From Coniella vitis (Eukaryota > Ascomycota > Sordariomycetes > Diaporthales > Schizoparmaceae), in the NCBI GenBank assembly GCA_011317545.1, contig WUJK01000010.1, forward strand, positions 2,046,001 to 2,110,000: a DNA stretch of 64,000 nucleotides. Reading direction: 5' to 3'. Below are positions 36,023-48,993 of the stretch, one piece after another (the stretch's first letter is position 1; each line of letters opens with the position of its first letter). The notes under the pieces were generated by a model. That model had not been told where the DNA came from and ran no database searches. It saw only the letters and a program-made list of their open reading frames with translations. Both the position numbers and the translations under genes were made by a program.

Positions 36023-37040
36023 TCCGTCCCTTTTCAATTTCTTGCTGCTGGGCATCTGGGATCCACAAGCAGTCATGCTTTGTAGCTTGCGGTGAGCATC
36101 GTATTTCTGAGGTTCTATATACAATGCCCCAAAGACGAAGTGATGCTACTCGGTAGGCATCGATTTCTGGCTCAGGTACTTGGTAATTCTCTTAATGACC
36201 AGTCCGCTCCGTTTGAGGTATAGGATCAAAATTGGAAGTCACCGAGCATCCTCCATTCTTGCGAGGCCATCCTTCGGTGCTCTTTGATACCAGATGGTGC
36301 GTATCATAGAAGTGCTTCAGTATCGTCTAACCTTGGAATCCGAGCCAGTGTTTGGTATCAATGATCCATATCAACAACGTCGTCACCTGCTGGTACGGAG
36401 ATCAATGCCTTGGCCCATCCATGGACATCTACCATATATCCAGGTCTATAAAGTGGTGGAGACGGGGCCTCGTCTCGGTGTCACCAATCCGCGCAGCAGA
36501 CTGCGCTTCGAGGCACGTTGAACTAATGCACCTCGCCCTTCTTAGCGTCGATGTGTGTGCTTTTTCTTCCCCGGGGTACGGGCCCATTTCCTTGCATTTC
36601 TGACCCCTCTCTTGTGGGGGTTCCCCGTGTTATCATGGGCGGGATGGGCTAGAAAGCGGTGCGTCCCTGGACCCAGATCACCCTCCCGCGCCTTGGTAGC
36701 AGGTATGCCTCCGGAGACGGCTCCAGCAAAGCTTCAAAAAGTCCTTCTTGAGTCAAGAAGCTACCCCAGGTCGTCCAGTGATGGGTACTGGGGTAAAATA
36801 CGGGGAAAACCTGGAGAAGGGGTCTTGCTTTTGTGTCACGAAATCCACACCTTATGCACTACAAGGTTGCTCCAAGCGACATGCCCGGGCCAAATGCAAG
36901 GTTGCAGGACGCTACCACTGTATGATTCTTGAGTGATACATAAAAGTCAAACCTCGCCTCCCGCGTCTTTGAAGTGCATGTTTTGTCCATACAGACTTCG
37001 CTTTCTCCCAAGCACAGCTTCTCGACCAGGGACATTCGCC
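36023..37040. other. promoter region of the sugar porter, no gene seen
   Basis: About 1 kb between two same-strand genes. No convincing exon was found here; the first exon of the porter starts at 37041. Confidence 0.55.
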
Positions 37041-39030
37041 ATGAAGCCCATCAGCGCGCCCTATACAGTTTTCACGGATTGGGCCCGGAGGGAGGGCTCG
37101 AGGTCACGATGGATTGCACATCTCATCACGACCTGCTGCGCAATCGGGTAATTAACTCTCTGCGCTGCTCCTTTGTCGGTAAAATAATCGCAGTTACTGA
37201 CATGGGAGGCACAACCTTGAAGCAATATGCTGTTTGGTTATGACCAAGGTCAGTAATCTTTTGGCCAGTGCAGACGATCAAAGCACTGGACGAAAGGCCA
37301 ATGATCTATGGCCTGGGGCCACCATACTGACGTTTAGTCAGGTGTCATGGGCGGCTTTTTGACGAGCGATCCGTTCATGAGGACTTTCCCAACCATTTCG
37401 AACGGCAACACGACTCTGCAAGGCTTCACCGTCGCCATCTACGAAATCGGTTGCGCCGCGGGCGCCCTCAGTGTCATACTGTACGGTGATAAGCTCGGAC
37501 GTAGACAAACCGTCATGCTTGGCCAAGCCATCCTCATGATCGGAGCAGTCCTCCAAGCCTCGTCCTATAGCCTCGCCCAGCTCATCATTGGCCGTATTGT
37601 CACGGGTCTCGGAAACGGAAGCGCAGTGGCTGTCTTGCCGCTCTGGAACGGCGAGTGCTCACGTGCAGAGAACAGAGGCCGTGCAGTCCTGTGGCAGCTT
37701 AACATTAATATTTTGGGTATTGCACTGGCATACTGGGTCGACTATGGCATGAGTGAGAGTTCCGTCACGGGCAACACAGACTGGGCATGGAGGTTCCCGC
37801 TGGCCCTACAGTGTTTCTTTTGCGTCGTTACTGTCCTGCTTTGCTTCTTTCTTCCGGACTCGCCCCGTGCTCTGATCAAGATGGGCTGCTTGAACGAAGC
37901 CCGTGATGTTCTCGACATGCTCTCGCTTGAAGATGATGACACCAAGCGCGCCGATGACATTGTTCTGACGATGAATCTGGTCGAGCACGCTCTTGAGGCT
38001 GAGACGGTGAGCTCGTCCAGCTGGAGCGACGTTCTGACCCAAGGCAACCAGAGGTTGTTTCAGCGCATGGTGTTGGCAGTCATGTCGCTTTGTATGCTTC
38101 AGATAAGCGGTATGCTTCCCCTTTCCCCCCTTCACCAACACAAAATGATTCGTTAGCGCAAGAAGACTGACCATCTCAATAGGAATTAACCTCATTACCT
38201 ATTATGCGACGGTCATCTTCGAAGACACACTCGGCATGAGCCGCAACATGGCCTTGCTTCTTTCCGGCTTCAACGGACTCGAGTACTGGCTGGCGACGTT
38301 TATCCCGATCCCTCTTGTTGATCGCGTGGGCCGACGGCCGCTTATGCTCTTCTCGGCCGTCGGACAATGTATTAGCATGGCTGTGCTCGCAGCCTGTATT
38401 GCCTTTCCCAACAGCGTAGCACTGGGCTACGTCGCTACCGTGTTTTTGTTTGTCTTCAACACGTTCTTTGCTATTGGCTTTGACGGCATTCCGTTCTTGC
38501 TGCCTGTCGAGTTGACGCCGTTGCAAACGCGTGGAAAGTCAGTGGCTATTGCGAACGGGTGCTTTTGGCTGTGCAGTAAGTATCTGCCTTTTGAGAGGTC
38601 TGTGTGTCGTGGCAAGAGGGAAGGCGATGGGCTGACAAGAATCAATGCAAAGACTTCCTCGTCGTCATGGTGTCGCCCGTCATGATCAGCAACATAGGCT
38701 ACGGTACCTATATCGTGTGGACTGTCACAAACCTATGCTTTATTCCTTTGATCTACTTACTGAGTAAGTTTCCCGCATTAGCTTCGCTTTCTGAGCGCTT
38801 TGCCTTTCTAATAGTGTGCCTTTGCAACAGTTCCCGAGACGTTGCGAGCCGATCTCGAAGACATGGATGTATTGTTTGAGGAAAACCCCACCTGGCTCAT
38901 TGGCCCGGGTTCGCGCAAGAAGATTGCCAAAATCATTGCCGACAGAGAAGAGGCCGAGAAGGTTGTGAGACAAGAGGATATAGGGCTGAAGGCCACGGCT
39001 GTTGCCGTGGAAGATGTGGACGGGTATTGA
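37041..39030 (+). CDS. MFS sugar porter (hexose transporter-like)
   Basis: Six exons (37041-37147, 37223-37248, 37342-38109, 38183-38575, 38653-38763, 38831-39030) give 534 residues. Sugar-porter signatures are seen in order: GNMLFGYDQGVMGGFL in helix 1, GDKLGRR after helix 2, LPDSPRALI after helix 6, DRVGRRPLM after helix 8, and PETLRADLEDMD after helix 12. The first two introns are inferred: exon 2 is only 26 nt, with an AAG acceptor and a CTGAC branch site, and it is needed to bring the helix-1 motif into frame with the upstream MKPISAPY start. The alternative is a start at the ATG at 37227, which would remove the cytosolic N-terminus and half of helix 1. Substrate specificity is not readable. 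It follows the lactonase gene. Confidence 0.9.
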
Positions 39031-41325
39031 TGACGAACCTTGTGAGAAGGGCTTCCTAGTTGATCCTATATCGTGGCGATGCCAACTTTAAGTGTGCCAG
39101 GAACGGTGTATTGATGTTATATTTTAAACTTTTCGATGACCTTTTGAATCATTCTAGAAGCTTGTCGCGAGTATGATCGTGTCCCCCACATCTGAGAACC
39201 TTCTCCCTTACGGATTTTGGAAGCGTTCAGACATGTGGTTCTATACTTGGCAGAGTACAAATACAAGAGAAGCACAAAGCCTTTTCCTGTGAACCACAGC
39301 CACATGGCAGTGACAGGTATCCAAGGGGTCGAAAGCTGGTAATAAATACAAGAGCAAAACTGGTGTACACAACTACAACTGTAGAGGTACTCTTTGACGG
39401 ACCTCCTTACCGGTGCTGTCGTGTACTTCTTTTAAGGTTTCGGTAGCGCGCACATCGTCAGAAGTCTAAATGTCAAGGTCCCGCATCGCCACGAACGGTC
39501 CCACCGCTTCAACGCAAGGGCTCAAGTGCTCACAGGGTCCAGTACTGTCCAGATAGTCCCAAGAAGGCAAAAGTCCCAGGGGGGGGAAAAAGTGAAAAAA
39601 AGGACTCATGAGTACTAATCTGGAGGGCCGCACGCCTGTTGTGAGAGCACGGCGCCGAAGGCTTCTCGGGGAGTTGCGCAACTTTGCTGCACTGCCTATC
39701 GAGCACAAAGCTCACTTCGCCTAAACAGCTTCATGAGTCGCTCCATAACCTGCGAGTCATCGCAGCGAATCTAACGTAGTATCAAACAGTTGGAACCTTA
39801 TTTTTGACTGCCGGTCGCATCGATCGTTACGTTTTAGCGAATTGGCCGAGCTCGATTAGCTCAAGCTATTGACGATTTTGGATCGAGTGGGTTTTGAAGG
39901 CACTAAAAGGGTAAAGAAGAGGAAATAGGAGCACGGACTTAATTGGCATTTTGACGCCTTTCCATGTATAAGCTTGTAAGATTGGTTTTGGTGGATGGTT
40001 TCGGATACCCCAGGAGAATGGGAAATGCCCACTCGAGACACCTATTTATTGGCAGTCGGTCGGAGTTGGAGGAGGCCACCGACATTACCGAAACTATGCG
40101 ATCGTGCAGAGTCTGCATTTAGCTTATGCTGCATACCATGTAAAGCCGCATGCAGCAATACATAGTACACAGGATGATAATCCCGGAATTGTCTATAGAC
40201 ACCTGGGGCATCAAAGAATTCCATGGTACTGTCTTCCGGATTTGGACCGTCTCTCGTTTAGGACGTTGACATCATCCCCGACTCGACAAAATCCTGCATG
40301 TCAAGAGAGATACGGTCATCGCAACAATGATCTGCTGATCTACTCATACAGCGGGATAGCGATGGGGGTCTTGAATCCAGTATAAGGGATTGTATATGAC
40401 GAAACAAAACCCTCCCTCTCCACTGGTTCGTGCCATTTATTTTCCCGCCGATCAATCATGCAGATTTGGGTCTAAGTTGCGAAGTACAGAACCACCGACG
40501 TCATTCAGGGACATGATCCCTCCGAGTCAAGCGACTCTGGATGAACACCAGTGGTAGTAACGCATTAACTCACAAAACATGGAGTTGGCAGCAAGAAGGC
40601 AGGTATGACTGGCTACTTGAGTGGCTTATAGGGAACAAAGACATTACAGATAGACTGTATACTACTTCTAGACATTTTGTCCGTTACGAGCGTTTATACT
40701 CGAAGGAAATGAACCGTGGAGGGAAAATGAGCCGTTGCAGCGGGATCAAAGCCAAGAAACAGGGAGAAAAGAGACGGAAAGAGGAAAACCCTGGCACGGG
40801 GTATTTGACTGAATTGCATGGCATTGGTTCAGTCACACCTTGGCTCCAAAGTACCCATCTTATTTCGGGTTGATATTATTAGTTGCAAATATAGTACACT
40901 ACCGAGTCCCAGAAATATCGCTTTCCTATGTCATGTACGTGTCGTGCCTTATGTGATATCCTCGTTTGGATATTAATTACCCAGACTGTTGCAAACCCTC
41001 GTGGCAAGAATAGCCATTGAGTCTGAGTCGCGTCCCGAGCCATCATCATGGACGCCGTCTTGTATGTACTGCGCTGTCGAATATAATAAAGTGTATGCCA
41101 TTGGCGTACAAGTAGAAAACCTCCGGGGATTGAAGTTGTTTTTGGGCGCAGGTGGTGCCGGTTATCCGCTCTAAGACGTTCAGTAGAACATGGGATCAAC
41201 CACACCAGTGTCACAAATACTGTTTGTTGTGACAAGAGTTTTGCGTACGGAGACCTTTGGTCAACGAACGGTTGATGTGTGTTTATATGAAAAGACAAAA
41301 GAAAGCTGAGCCAGTGAGGCCACAC
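39031..41325. other. 2.3-kb convergent intergenic space, no gene seen
   Basis: Lies between the 3' ends of the sugar porter and the Pth11-like gene. One TACATAGT motif at 40159-40166. Open frames look random. Confidence 0.55.
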
Positions 41326-42755
41326 TCATAATGCTTCCCGTGTCTGGACAATCGACTTCTTGACGGTGATGTTCCAGCCTTGCGTGGGGCGCGCGGCCTT
41401 GGCCGGTTCCGCAAGGTTGGACTGGCTGCTATTCCAATCCTCCAACCTGCCTATATTGCTGGACGCCTCGGACTGGCTGTCGCCGCTGTACTTTTGCGCT
41501 TCGGCATCAATATCCAAGTTCGCTTGGCCGTTTTCAATGACGGTCGTCACGCCAATCTGTTTGCGGGTGTTGTCGCAGAGGTCAAAGACTTCGTCGCCGT
41601 GCACGCCCGTGCTGCGCATGTAGTGCGACTTGTTGGGCTGGCTCCCGGTGCGATGCCACTGGCGCGCAGATGTGCCGTGACCCGGGGCTGAGGAGCCGCC
41701 TCCGAACATGCGGAGCAGAGGTCGGAGGGTGGCTACTGCTGCGGCTGTGATACCGATGCCGGTCTCGATGGTCGACCAGATGGCCACGTCAGAAGTTGCG
41801 TAAAGAAAGTCGCTGATGTCTGTGAGGCTGTTGAGGTAGGGGAAGCGAACAATGGTTGCGCTCGAGGCTCTGTGCCATTGGATGTCAGTATACTACCACC
41901 AAACACAAGTAGAAGTCGCATCATTATGTGACAATGGCGAGTACGTACATGGCACCTGCAGCCAGAATACCAACAACAGACCACTTCACGCGTTTGTTCA
42001 TCTGGAGGTTCCAGACAAGGAAGATGGGCAAGATACTGTAGGTCCAGTCGGTCCAGCAGCTGATGGCAGAGTAGGCGTAGAATGAGTCGGAAACGACCAC
42101 GGCATCCAGGCAGGTGCCGGCTGGAGGGTTGGAGCCGTAACGAAGCCAGAAGAGAGACGTCGGCCGGCATTGTAGGATGAAGAGCAAGAAGAAGAAGAGA
42201 CCGTAGACTTCTGTCACGGCAAAGACAGTCCAAATAATCATCCTGTGCAGCCTGGTGATGCAAAGACGCAACAGGAAGAGCGCGATACTGGCCTTGATGG
42301 CCATATTCGCCAAGACGTAGGTTGGTTCACAAGTCCACCACATCTGGAGGCCCACGGTGTTAATATGCCATATTTGCATGATGAAGCAACAAGTGCCGGG
42401 TAGAATTGCGTGTTTCGTGTACTCACATGCATGGCTACAGGAATGTGTTCGGTGGGAATATCGGCGACATGGCGACCCGTGCCATACTTGACACCAGTGA
42501 TACTGTAGGAACTGTAAACGATAAACATGATCTAAGGCAAATATTTGTAAGCCAACCAAGTCTCTCGAAAGACACAGCAATAGAGCAACGAAAGTAAGAA
42601 TATACCTGGGCAATGACGGCAAGCCAGTCGTCTGGCCCAAATGCCTTGCTGACCCATCCGCGACAATACACTCGAAGACAAGTTGCGATGGAGGAGATTA
42701 TGACAAATGTGTAGGCAATGGCAGCAATCTGCGGCCCGCGGGAATCGACCGCCAT
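41326..42755 (-). CDS. Pth11-like seven-transmembrane receptor (fungal rhodopsin-fold family)
   Basis: Exons 42755-42606, 42531-42427, 42343-41949 and 41869-41326 encode 397 residues. Features of the Pth11-type/rhodopsin-domain family are FGPDDWLAVIAQ after helix 1, the helix with ANMAIKASIALFLLRL, and a C-terminal IWSTIETGIGITAAAVATLRPL before a long Ser-rich, charged tail (about 270-397). Such receptors are plasma-membrane GPCR-like sensors; Pth11 itself senses host-surface cues in Pyricularia (known). No CFEM cysteine domain precedes the helices, so it is of the CFEM-less class. Introns are 74, 83 and 79 nt with GT-AG ends. The start is the first ATG, directly before the first helix, giving a very short extracellular N-terminus. 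Ligand unknown. Confidence 0.88.
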
Positions 42756-44975
42756 GACGAGGTTTCTCTCTGGTCCCTAAGAAAAAAGAAGTCGAAAGGG
42801 TGAAACCGTGAAGGAGCAAAGCCACAGAGCACAAGTCGATTTCCACCAAAAAGGACGCGACGAGTATCAGTCCAGGCTTTGAAGAGGGACGTTGAGAAAG
42901 ACGGCTGAAGTGTTTCAGGTGAGCGGGAAAAAAAGGATACAAAACCTCACGAGATGCGCAGACAATCAATAAAGAAGATCAAGATAAAGGGGGTGTATGG
43001 GTAATGTAGCAATTTAGCTGGGACTCGTGAGATGTGCCAATAAGGAGTGGCGATGCGATGCAGGGACTCCGATTGCTCCGTGGTAAGGCTCAATTCCTTC
43101 CATCCAGCGAGCCAGGGCAAGTTTCTTGGGAGCAACTCGATCATAGGCCGCTATAGACAAGGACTCGATGAACTAAGGCCCAGACTTGCAGGCCTAGCTG
43201 CGGCTATTTTGCTGCGCTAACCTGTAGCCTGAGTGTTCCGCGGCATGTTCCACACCACACAGGCGGAACAAGAGAGGCTAGGCGTGGTAGAGAAGCCGGG
43301 CTTTTTTAGTGTGGCGCGGCGCTATGATACCATGGGGCGAGTGGGATTATCCTATGCTCTCACAGACCACCCCCCACACCGGCGCTGGCTGAGGGCTTTC
43401 TCGAAGATGATACGAGGGATCCAGGCCAGGGGACGCTGGCTTGCTCCAGGCCGTCTCTTGATGCACGTGGTGCTGCTGGGGTAGCCCTGAGAGAATAAGA
43501 TGGTGCTCCGCGAACCATTTTTTCATTCTTACCTTTGGTTCCTTTGCTGGTGCCGGTAGAAGCCCTCGAGTGACAAATACAAAAGTGGTTCTTGCTTGAT
43601 GAGCACGGCCCAAGCCTCTCGAAGGGGGGCCGGGGGGCGCTGCTCAAATTTTGTCTTGGCGACGCTTGGTGGGCTTCTAGTGCTATATATCGAGTGCTGC
43701 CGAGGCTCGCATCGCAGCATGGCATCGCTCTCTTTTCGCACCAGGCGAGCTAACGCAAGGTGCCTGGACCCCCCGAGACAATGCGCTATGGCTTGATATC
43801 GGGCCATCCACGGCTAAAGCCTAGCACAAGAGTGAGAGGTTCTGTGCAGGCGGAAACAGGCGACGTCCTACCCCAATCGATGGACGACGGCGATAAAAGT
43901 ACTCACCTAGCAACACACTAAAGCTTGAGCGAACGACGATCGTGCTCGACTATCTTGGGCTGGACCCTCTGCCAGATTCTCTCTGTTCTGCGGAATATGC
44001 AATGTGGAGCAGCCAAGCAGTGATCAGTGCCCGTGCAGGCTGCTGGGTGGAATTTAATTAGCACCGTCGCTGCAGAGTTCCGCATTGCCTGGCAGACTGG
44101 GACGACGGAGGGGGAAGCCAACAAGGAAGGCAAACTGAAGAAGCAAAGAAGCCAGCGCGTCGGGTGCTAAAAGGTCGGAATTTGAACGAGCCGTGGCGTT
44201 ACGGGCAGATTTTGACAAGATCGACCGAATAATGGCTCCGCAGCTTGTGCTGTACATAGTAATAGTGAGATCGACACGAACAGAGAAGGGGCCATTCACC
44301 ATGGGCTATAATACATTGTACTATAACCATCATGTACCCTGCTGTCTCTCAAATCACATGACGCGCGTACTCTGCAGGTGGGTTTGCGGCACAGCGCCAG
44401 TGTCATGATGTGTGGTCTGCCTGGATGCAAAGTCTGTTCCGGGGATGCCCTCGACGCGGATTCTGGCGGATCAAGCTGCCCCTGATGGGAGCGGAAGTTG
44501 CCGCATGGGCCCCTTCTTCAACTTGCTGCAATCCTTCAGCGGAAAGGAGATCCTGGCAGGCTTGGCTGTCTCGGGAAAGAGCGATTGTAACAAGATAGGC
44601 GACAAGGGGCTGGCTGAGGCCTTTGTTGATTGATGAAAATGCTTTATTAATAAGTTGCCAGGGTGCGCGCAACGTACGTCCCGCTGTTTTGGCGTTGCTC
44701 AGACGTTGCCAGCTGAACGCTGCTCGGGCCCAGCCACGTGCCGTAAGGGCTGGGGCAGGGTGATTAGCTAACAAGGGACAACTTGAACACCCATATTACT
44801 ATAGTACTTCAGAATATTTGTGGACCCTAAGCCCCATCGGTCAGTCTCCACTCACGTGCCGGGCCCTGGGTACATGGGGTTTCACATAATGGACCCTAAA
44901 ATTCCAAACTCGTGCTAGCTCAAATCTCGCTGCGGATAGCTTCCCTCTGCACCGTTGAGTGGGCCGCCCTTCAGG
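42756..44975. other. 2.2-kb divergent promoter region, no gene seen
   Basis: Between the starts of the Pth11-like gene and the 970-residue protein gene. One TACATAGT motif at 44253-44260. No plausible exon recognised. Confidence 0.55.
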
Positions 44976-47888
44976 ATGCAGCGACGCAACGATCACCGAG
45001 TCCGTCTTGAGGATATAGACGCCTGGGCTGCCGCTGACGGCACTGCTGTGCCAGCCCGCCCAGCCAGACTGCCGCCATCCGCGGGCAGCGCTGGCGCTGG
45101 GCGTGATGACTTCGACTTTGAGGACCTCATGAGACGCATCAGGACCGAGGGCTTGGATGCTGCCGCAGACCTGGTCGATGACCACGTGCAATGCCTTGAC
45201 GCATCTGGCCGCCCCATGAGTGGTGCCGAGTTTGATAACCTCTTTGCTAGCCGCCTCCAGGAGCGCTCGCGAGCCAGAGCTGCCCCTGGGATTACTGGCT
45301 TGGGCCGGGCTGCGTTCGTTGATGAAGAGGGCTACCAGTGGCACTACCTTCGCGACTCCGACTCGGATACTGAATCTGGTTATGAAGTCGGTCCTGGAGA
45401 CGAAGTCGAATTTGAAGATGAAGATGAATCTCAAGCCGAAGCCGAAGCTGAAACTTCCATCTGGAACGATCCTGCCAGATTTCTGCCCCCAGGCGTGCCG
45501 ATGCCAAAGATGATGAAGCCGGACGAGGTGCGTCAACTAGCTCAAGCTCGGAGCAAGGCCATTTTCGCAGACCAATCACGGCTGTACAATATCCTCACCC
45601 GGCACGAGGCCACGATTCAGAAACGATGGATGAAGAAAACAAAGTATCAACGCCAGGCCGTCCTGCTCCGAGCCTGGCCGCACATGGCCGCCTCTCACCG
45701 GCCAGACTTCGACATGTTCCGCAAGCAGAGAAAGGACAGGGACGCCTACATCTGGCCTTATATCAACCAAGAAGACCTAAGCAAGCAGAAACCTCTACTG
45801 CTGTTGCTTAACTCCCGAGGGCGCCACCTACCGAGCGCGTTCGCGGCCGCTGATGGCGAATCTATGTCGATCGGCAAGGTCACTGCAGCCATTATGCCAA
45901 TTTTCCTCAATGAATATGTCATGATTTTGAATGGCGCCTCGACGCAGAGCGAGTACGGAAAGCTGCTGGCCTGGGACGACCACCCAGACGCTTTCGACTG
46001 GATGACCACGCGCAAGCAGTTCCTTCCCGGTGAAGGTCTGCTCATTCTCGAAGCACAAGAGCGCTTGCTTAGATTTCTGGTAACGTGCAGCGAGCTGCTC
46101 CTCCAGGAGTATTCTGCCAATGAATTGATCAGCGACAAATTTCCCGTGCAACCTGAACCTCTCATCAAGAGCGAAGCCGAAGCCAGCGGCTTTGATTCGT
46201 TGCCACTCATGGCAGCAGAGGCTCCCTATCGCGTACCTGCCCAGCTTGATCTTGACCGTATCGAGTCACTTCTGGGGGCAAGGACAGCAGCTGCCGAAGA
46301 TGACATGTGGGCTCTGCGCGAGGACCCGACATATTTTGCAGAGCGATGGCGCATTGTCCAGGACCATCGCCAAGAAATGCTCCCAGATCGACTCGGAAAA
46401 CCCCATCCTACACAATCCGTCAAAAGGCAGCATATCCTCTCGGCTCGCATTCTTATGAACATACTGGCCGATACCTATCAAAGTAACGAGATTTGCAGCG
46501 CTCTGTTGGTACTTGTCCGCGACCTCAAGGACTTGCAAAAGAAATACTCTGCAGAGCTGTCTCCATCCAAAGATCTTCCACAAGAGTACCTTCTCGCCAT
46601 CCTACGACTAAGATACTTTCTGCAGCAGGCTGCCAAGGGTCCAATGGAGCAGCTTAAACATCGCTTTTGCGCTTCTCCTCCAATGCGAACATTCTTTGCT
46701 CGCGAACCACCGCCAAATCCCACAACCTCCATGATATCCGTTCGGTCCACTGGCGCCAGGATGACAAAGGTACAGGGCACAGTTTTTTGGCTGCTTAGAA
46801 CTCTTTGGGAAGATGGCAGAGACCTCTTTCTGTTACGCTTGCCGCTTCTCATTGACGAGTTGCAGCGGGTGCTCGAGGCAGACAAACAGGCGAAATGTCT
46901 GATCACAGCACAAATTGCCAGCCACATCAGCGATTTGTCCATCATCTCGCAATGCCTGGCTCAACTCGATCTTTACCAGCCGTGGGCCAACGCCTATGAG
47001 AATCAAATGGTGGACCACGAAGAAAGTATCAAGAGAGATTTCGAGCAAAGCACGGCTGCATATTCCAAGATCCTCATTGCAGTTCGGGAGCAAAATCTGC
47101 ATCCCATTGCACAGCTAGCTGAGCCAAGCGGCGGCAAGTTCACATATCCAGTCGCGAAGCGCCGTACAAAGGAGAATGTCGACGCACTTCGCCGAGCTGA
47201 AAACGCTCTCGACGCTGTCTGGGCAAGCGTGGACCAGTTGATATATGATGAGGCTGGGGATCTTGACGGAACTGCCACCAAGACCTTGTTATCTCAACCA
47301 CGCGTTTTACAGCGTACTCCGGAATGGGTAGAGCCACCGTCGAAGGGGGCAGCCAAGTCTGTTACAGCTAGCCAGACTCCGCAGCATGTCGCCAAACCAC
47401 TCTCGACTCTGTACTATGAGATCCAGGGCCAGAGAAGCACCATTATGGGAAGAGATGTCTTGTCCACAGCCAAGCCCAAAACCAAAACAAGAGGCATGGC
47501 GCAAAAGCTCGCGGCAGCGGATAACCAAGGCGACAACATACAGTCTGTGCCGGCTGATGTACAACCAATGTTTGTCGTCGATGCGCGTGCCTACAAAGTC
47601 TTTCGTACCTTGTTCTTCGATCCAGAGGCCACTTCGTCCCCGGGCGAAATAAAGTGGACTGATTTCCTCCATGCCATGACCTCTGTCGGCTTCATGGTTG
47701 AAAAGCTCTACGGCTCAGTGTGGCAGTTTCGTCCCACACGTCTCGATGTCGAGCGACCCATTCAATTCCACGAACCTCACCCTCAGGATAGGATTCCCTT
47801 CATGGTTGCCAGGCGTCATGGCAGACGGCTTTTCAGGACATATGGCTGGGTTGGCAGTATGTTCGTCAATGGTGCCAAGGCCAAGTAG
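44976..47888 (+). CDS. conserved fungal protein of unknown function, 970 residues
   Basis: A single exon of 970 codons. The open frame extends upstream only to a TTG, so the ATG at 44976 (MQRRNDHRVRLEDIDAW) is taken as start. I recognise it as a type of large fungal protein often left without function, but assign no domain. Visible features: an Ala/Pro-rich start, an acidic run at roughly 145-165 (EFEDEDESQAEAEAE), then a long mixed helical region with many Arg/Lys/Gln. A segment around 190-260 reads ARSKAIFADQSRLYNILTRH and WMKKTKYQRQAVLLRAWP. No signal peptide or membrane segment is apparent, so it is probably cytosolic or nuclear. Lack of introns in so long a gene stands out beside its neighbours. 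No transposase, polymerase or protease motif was found. Confidence 0.8.
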   Translation: MQRRNDHRVRLEDIDAWAAADGTAVPARPARLPPSAGSAGAGRDDFDFEDLMRRIRTEGLDAAADLVDDHVQCLDASGRPMSGAEFDNLFASRLQERSRARAAPGITGLGRAAFVDEEGYQWHYLRDSDSDTESGYEVGPGDEVEFEDEDESQAEAEAETSIWNDPARFLPPGVPMPKMMKPDEVRQLAQARSKAIFADQSRLYNILTRHEATIQKRWMKKTKYQRQAVLLRAWPHMAASHRPDFDMFRKQRKDRDAYIWPYINQEDLSKQKPLLLLLNSRGRHLPSAFAAADGESMSIGKVTAAIMPIFLNEYVMILNGASTQSEYGKLLAWDDHPDAFDWMTTRKQFLPGEGLLILEAQERLLRFLVTCSELLLQEYSANELISDKFPVQPEPLIKSEAEASGFDSLPLMAAEAPYRVPAQLDLDRIESLLGARTAAAEDDMWALREDPTYFAERWRIVQDHRQEMLPDRLGKPHPTQSVKRQHILSARILMNILADTYQSNEICSALLVLVRDLKDLQKKYSAELSPSKDLPQEYLLAILRLRYFLQQAAKGPMEQLKHRFCASPPMRTFFAREPPPNPTTSMISVRSTGARMTKVQGTVFWLLRTLWEDGRDLFLLRLPLLIDELQRVLEADKQAKCLITAQIASHISDLSIISQCLAQLDLYQPWANAYENQMVDHEESIKRDFEQSTAAYSKILIAVREQNLHPIAQLAEPSGGKFTYPVAKRRTKENVDALRRAENALDAVWASVDQLIYDEAGDLDGTATKTLLSQPRVLQRTPEWVEPPSKGAAKSVTASQTPQHVAKPLSTLYYEIQGQRSTIMGRDVLSTAKPKTKTRGMAQKLAAADNQGDNIQSVPADVQPMFVVDARAYKVFRTLFFDPEATSSPGEIKWTDFLHAMTSVGFMVEKLYGSVWQFRPTRLDVERPIQFHEPHPQDRIPFMVARRHGRRLFRTYGWVGSMFVNGAKAK

Positions 47889-48993
47889 AGCTTAGGCTGT
47901 TGTTACAGTTGTACTACATTTGTCGCTGGTCCTTATGTGTGTCTATGAACTTGCAGTTCAATTCAATTCCGAATTCGTACCATGCTTCATTGAACTTGAA
48001 GGCGGGTGAAACGTTCGCAATTGCTGGCTTCTAATTCTTTCTAGGTCGGCTTCCTCAATGAATAATCATCGAAGACTTCGCCTTCAGAACCCGGCGTTCA
48101 TATATAGATGCCAGCTGAACATCGTTATCGCCGAATCTTTTTGTTTTTTGTCAACGTGACTGAAAAAGCCTTGGGCCTGCACCACGTTGCATTCAGGTTC
48201 ATTGTCCTGGTAGAGCTCCAAATGTGTATGTTATATATTTACTGTGTCAGGCATATATGTCAATATGATATGGTGCACAGTGTACAACAGCAGCAAAGGC
48301 AACAGGGCCTCTTGGGAAATACCTGGCACATCTAGTGTTATACTGACATAACAGTGACGACAATATATTCCTTTTGTTGTCTTGGTAGGAGTCAACCTTA
48401 GCCCCCCCTTCTTGAGTTTAGGAAAGTTAACTTCTGAAAATAGATCTCGTATAGACCCCGGCCCCCAACTTGAAGATATCTCGTGCAAGACAGCGTACAG
48501 CCAATAAACATCGCCGTTTCATTGATTGATGAGACACGGCCCCCGAGAAACTGATCCTGCTTTTGGAGAGTAAATCAGGCGCCCCTCGCCGATCTCTGCT
48601 GTTGGGCTGTGCGAATCGTATGGGCTGGGTTTCAGGTGCTGTTGTACAACACCAGCACGAACCGAGCCACACAATCGCTAATTTTCTGGCTACGTCTACC
48701 GAGATTCGATCGGATTTCTTGCTTCGGACACATCTACTCCATCATATGAAGCCCATCAACTCCACAGAATCAGGCTTCTCGATAGTCAGACGGAGCTTAG
48801 TTACCTATACTGATTTATCTCGACCTTCATGCCAACAGTCTTCTTTGCGAGGTACTCATACCTATCCGTATCAGGAATATTGACAATTGGCAACAAAGAT
48901 ACCAGCATCCAACGCACCAAAAATTTGGTTCGACAATAGCACCAACGGTGTGCCCTCAAATCCCAACTTTCACTTTCAGCATAGGCATATCCA
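47889..48993. other. intergenic, no gene seen
   Basis: 3' flank of the 970-residue gene and promoter of the DUF3176 gene. No coding signal beyond chance. Confidence 0.55.

Noticed and set aside
44841..45536. 231-codon minus-strand open frame
   Set aside because: Overlaps the start of the 970-residue gene; its repetitive Phe-rich segment mirrors the acidic run.
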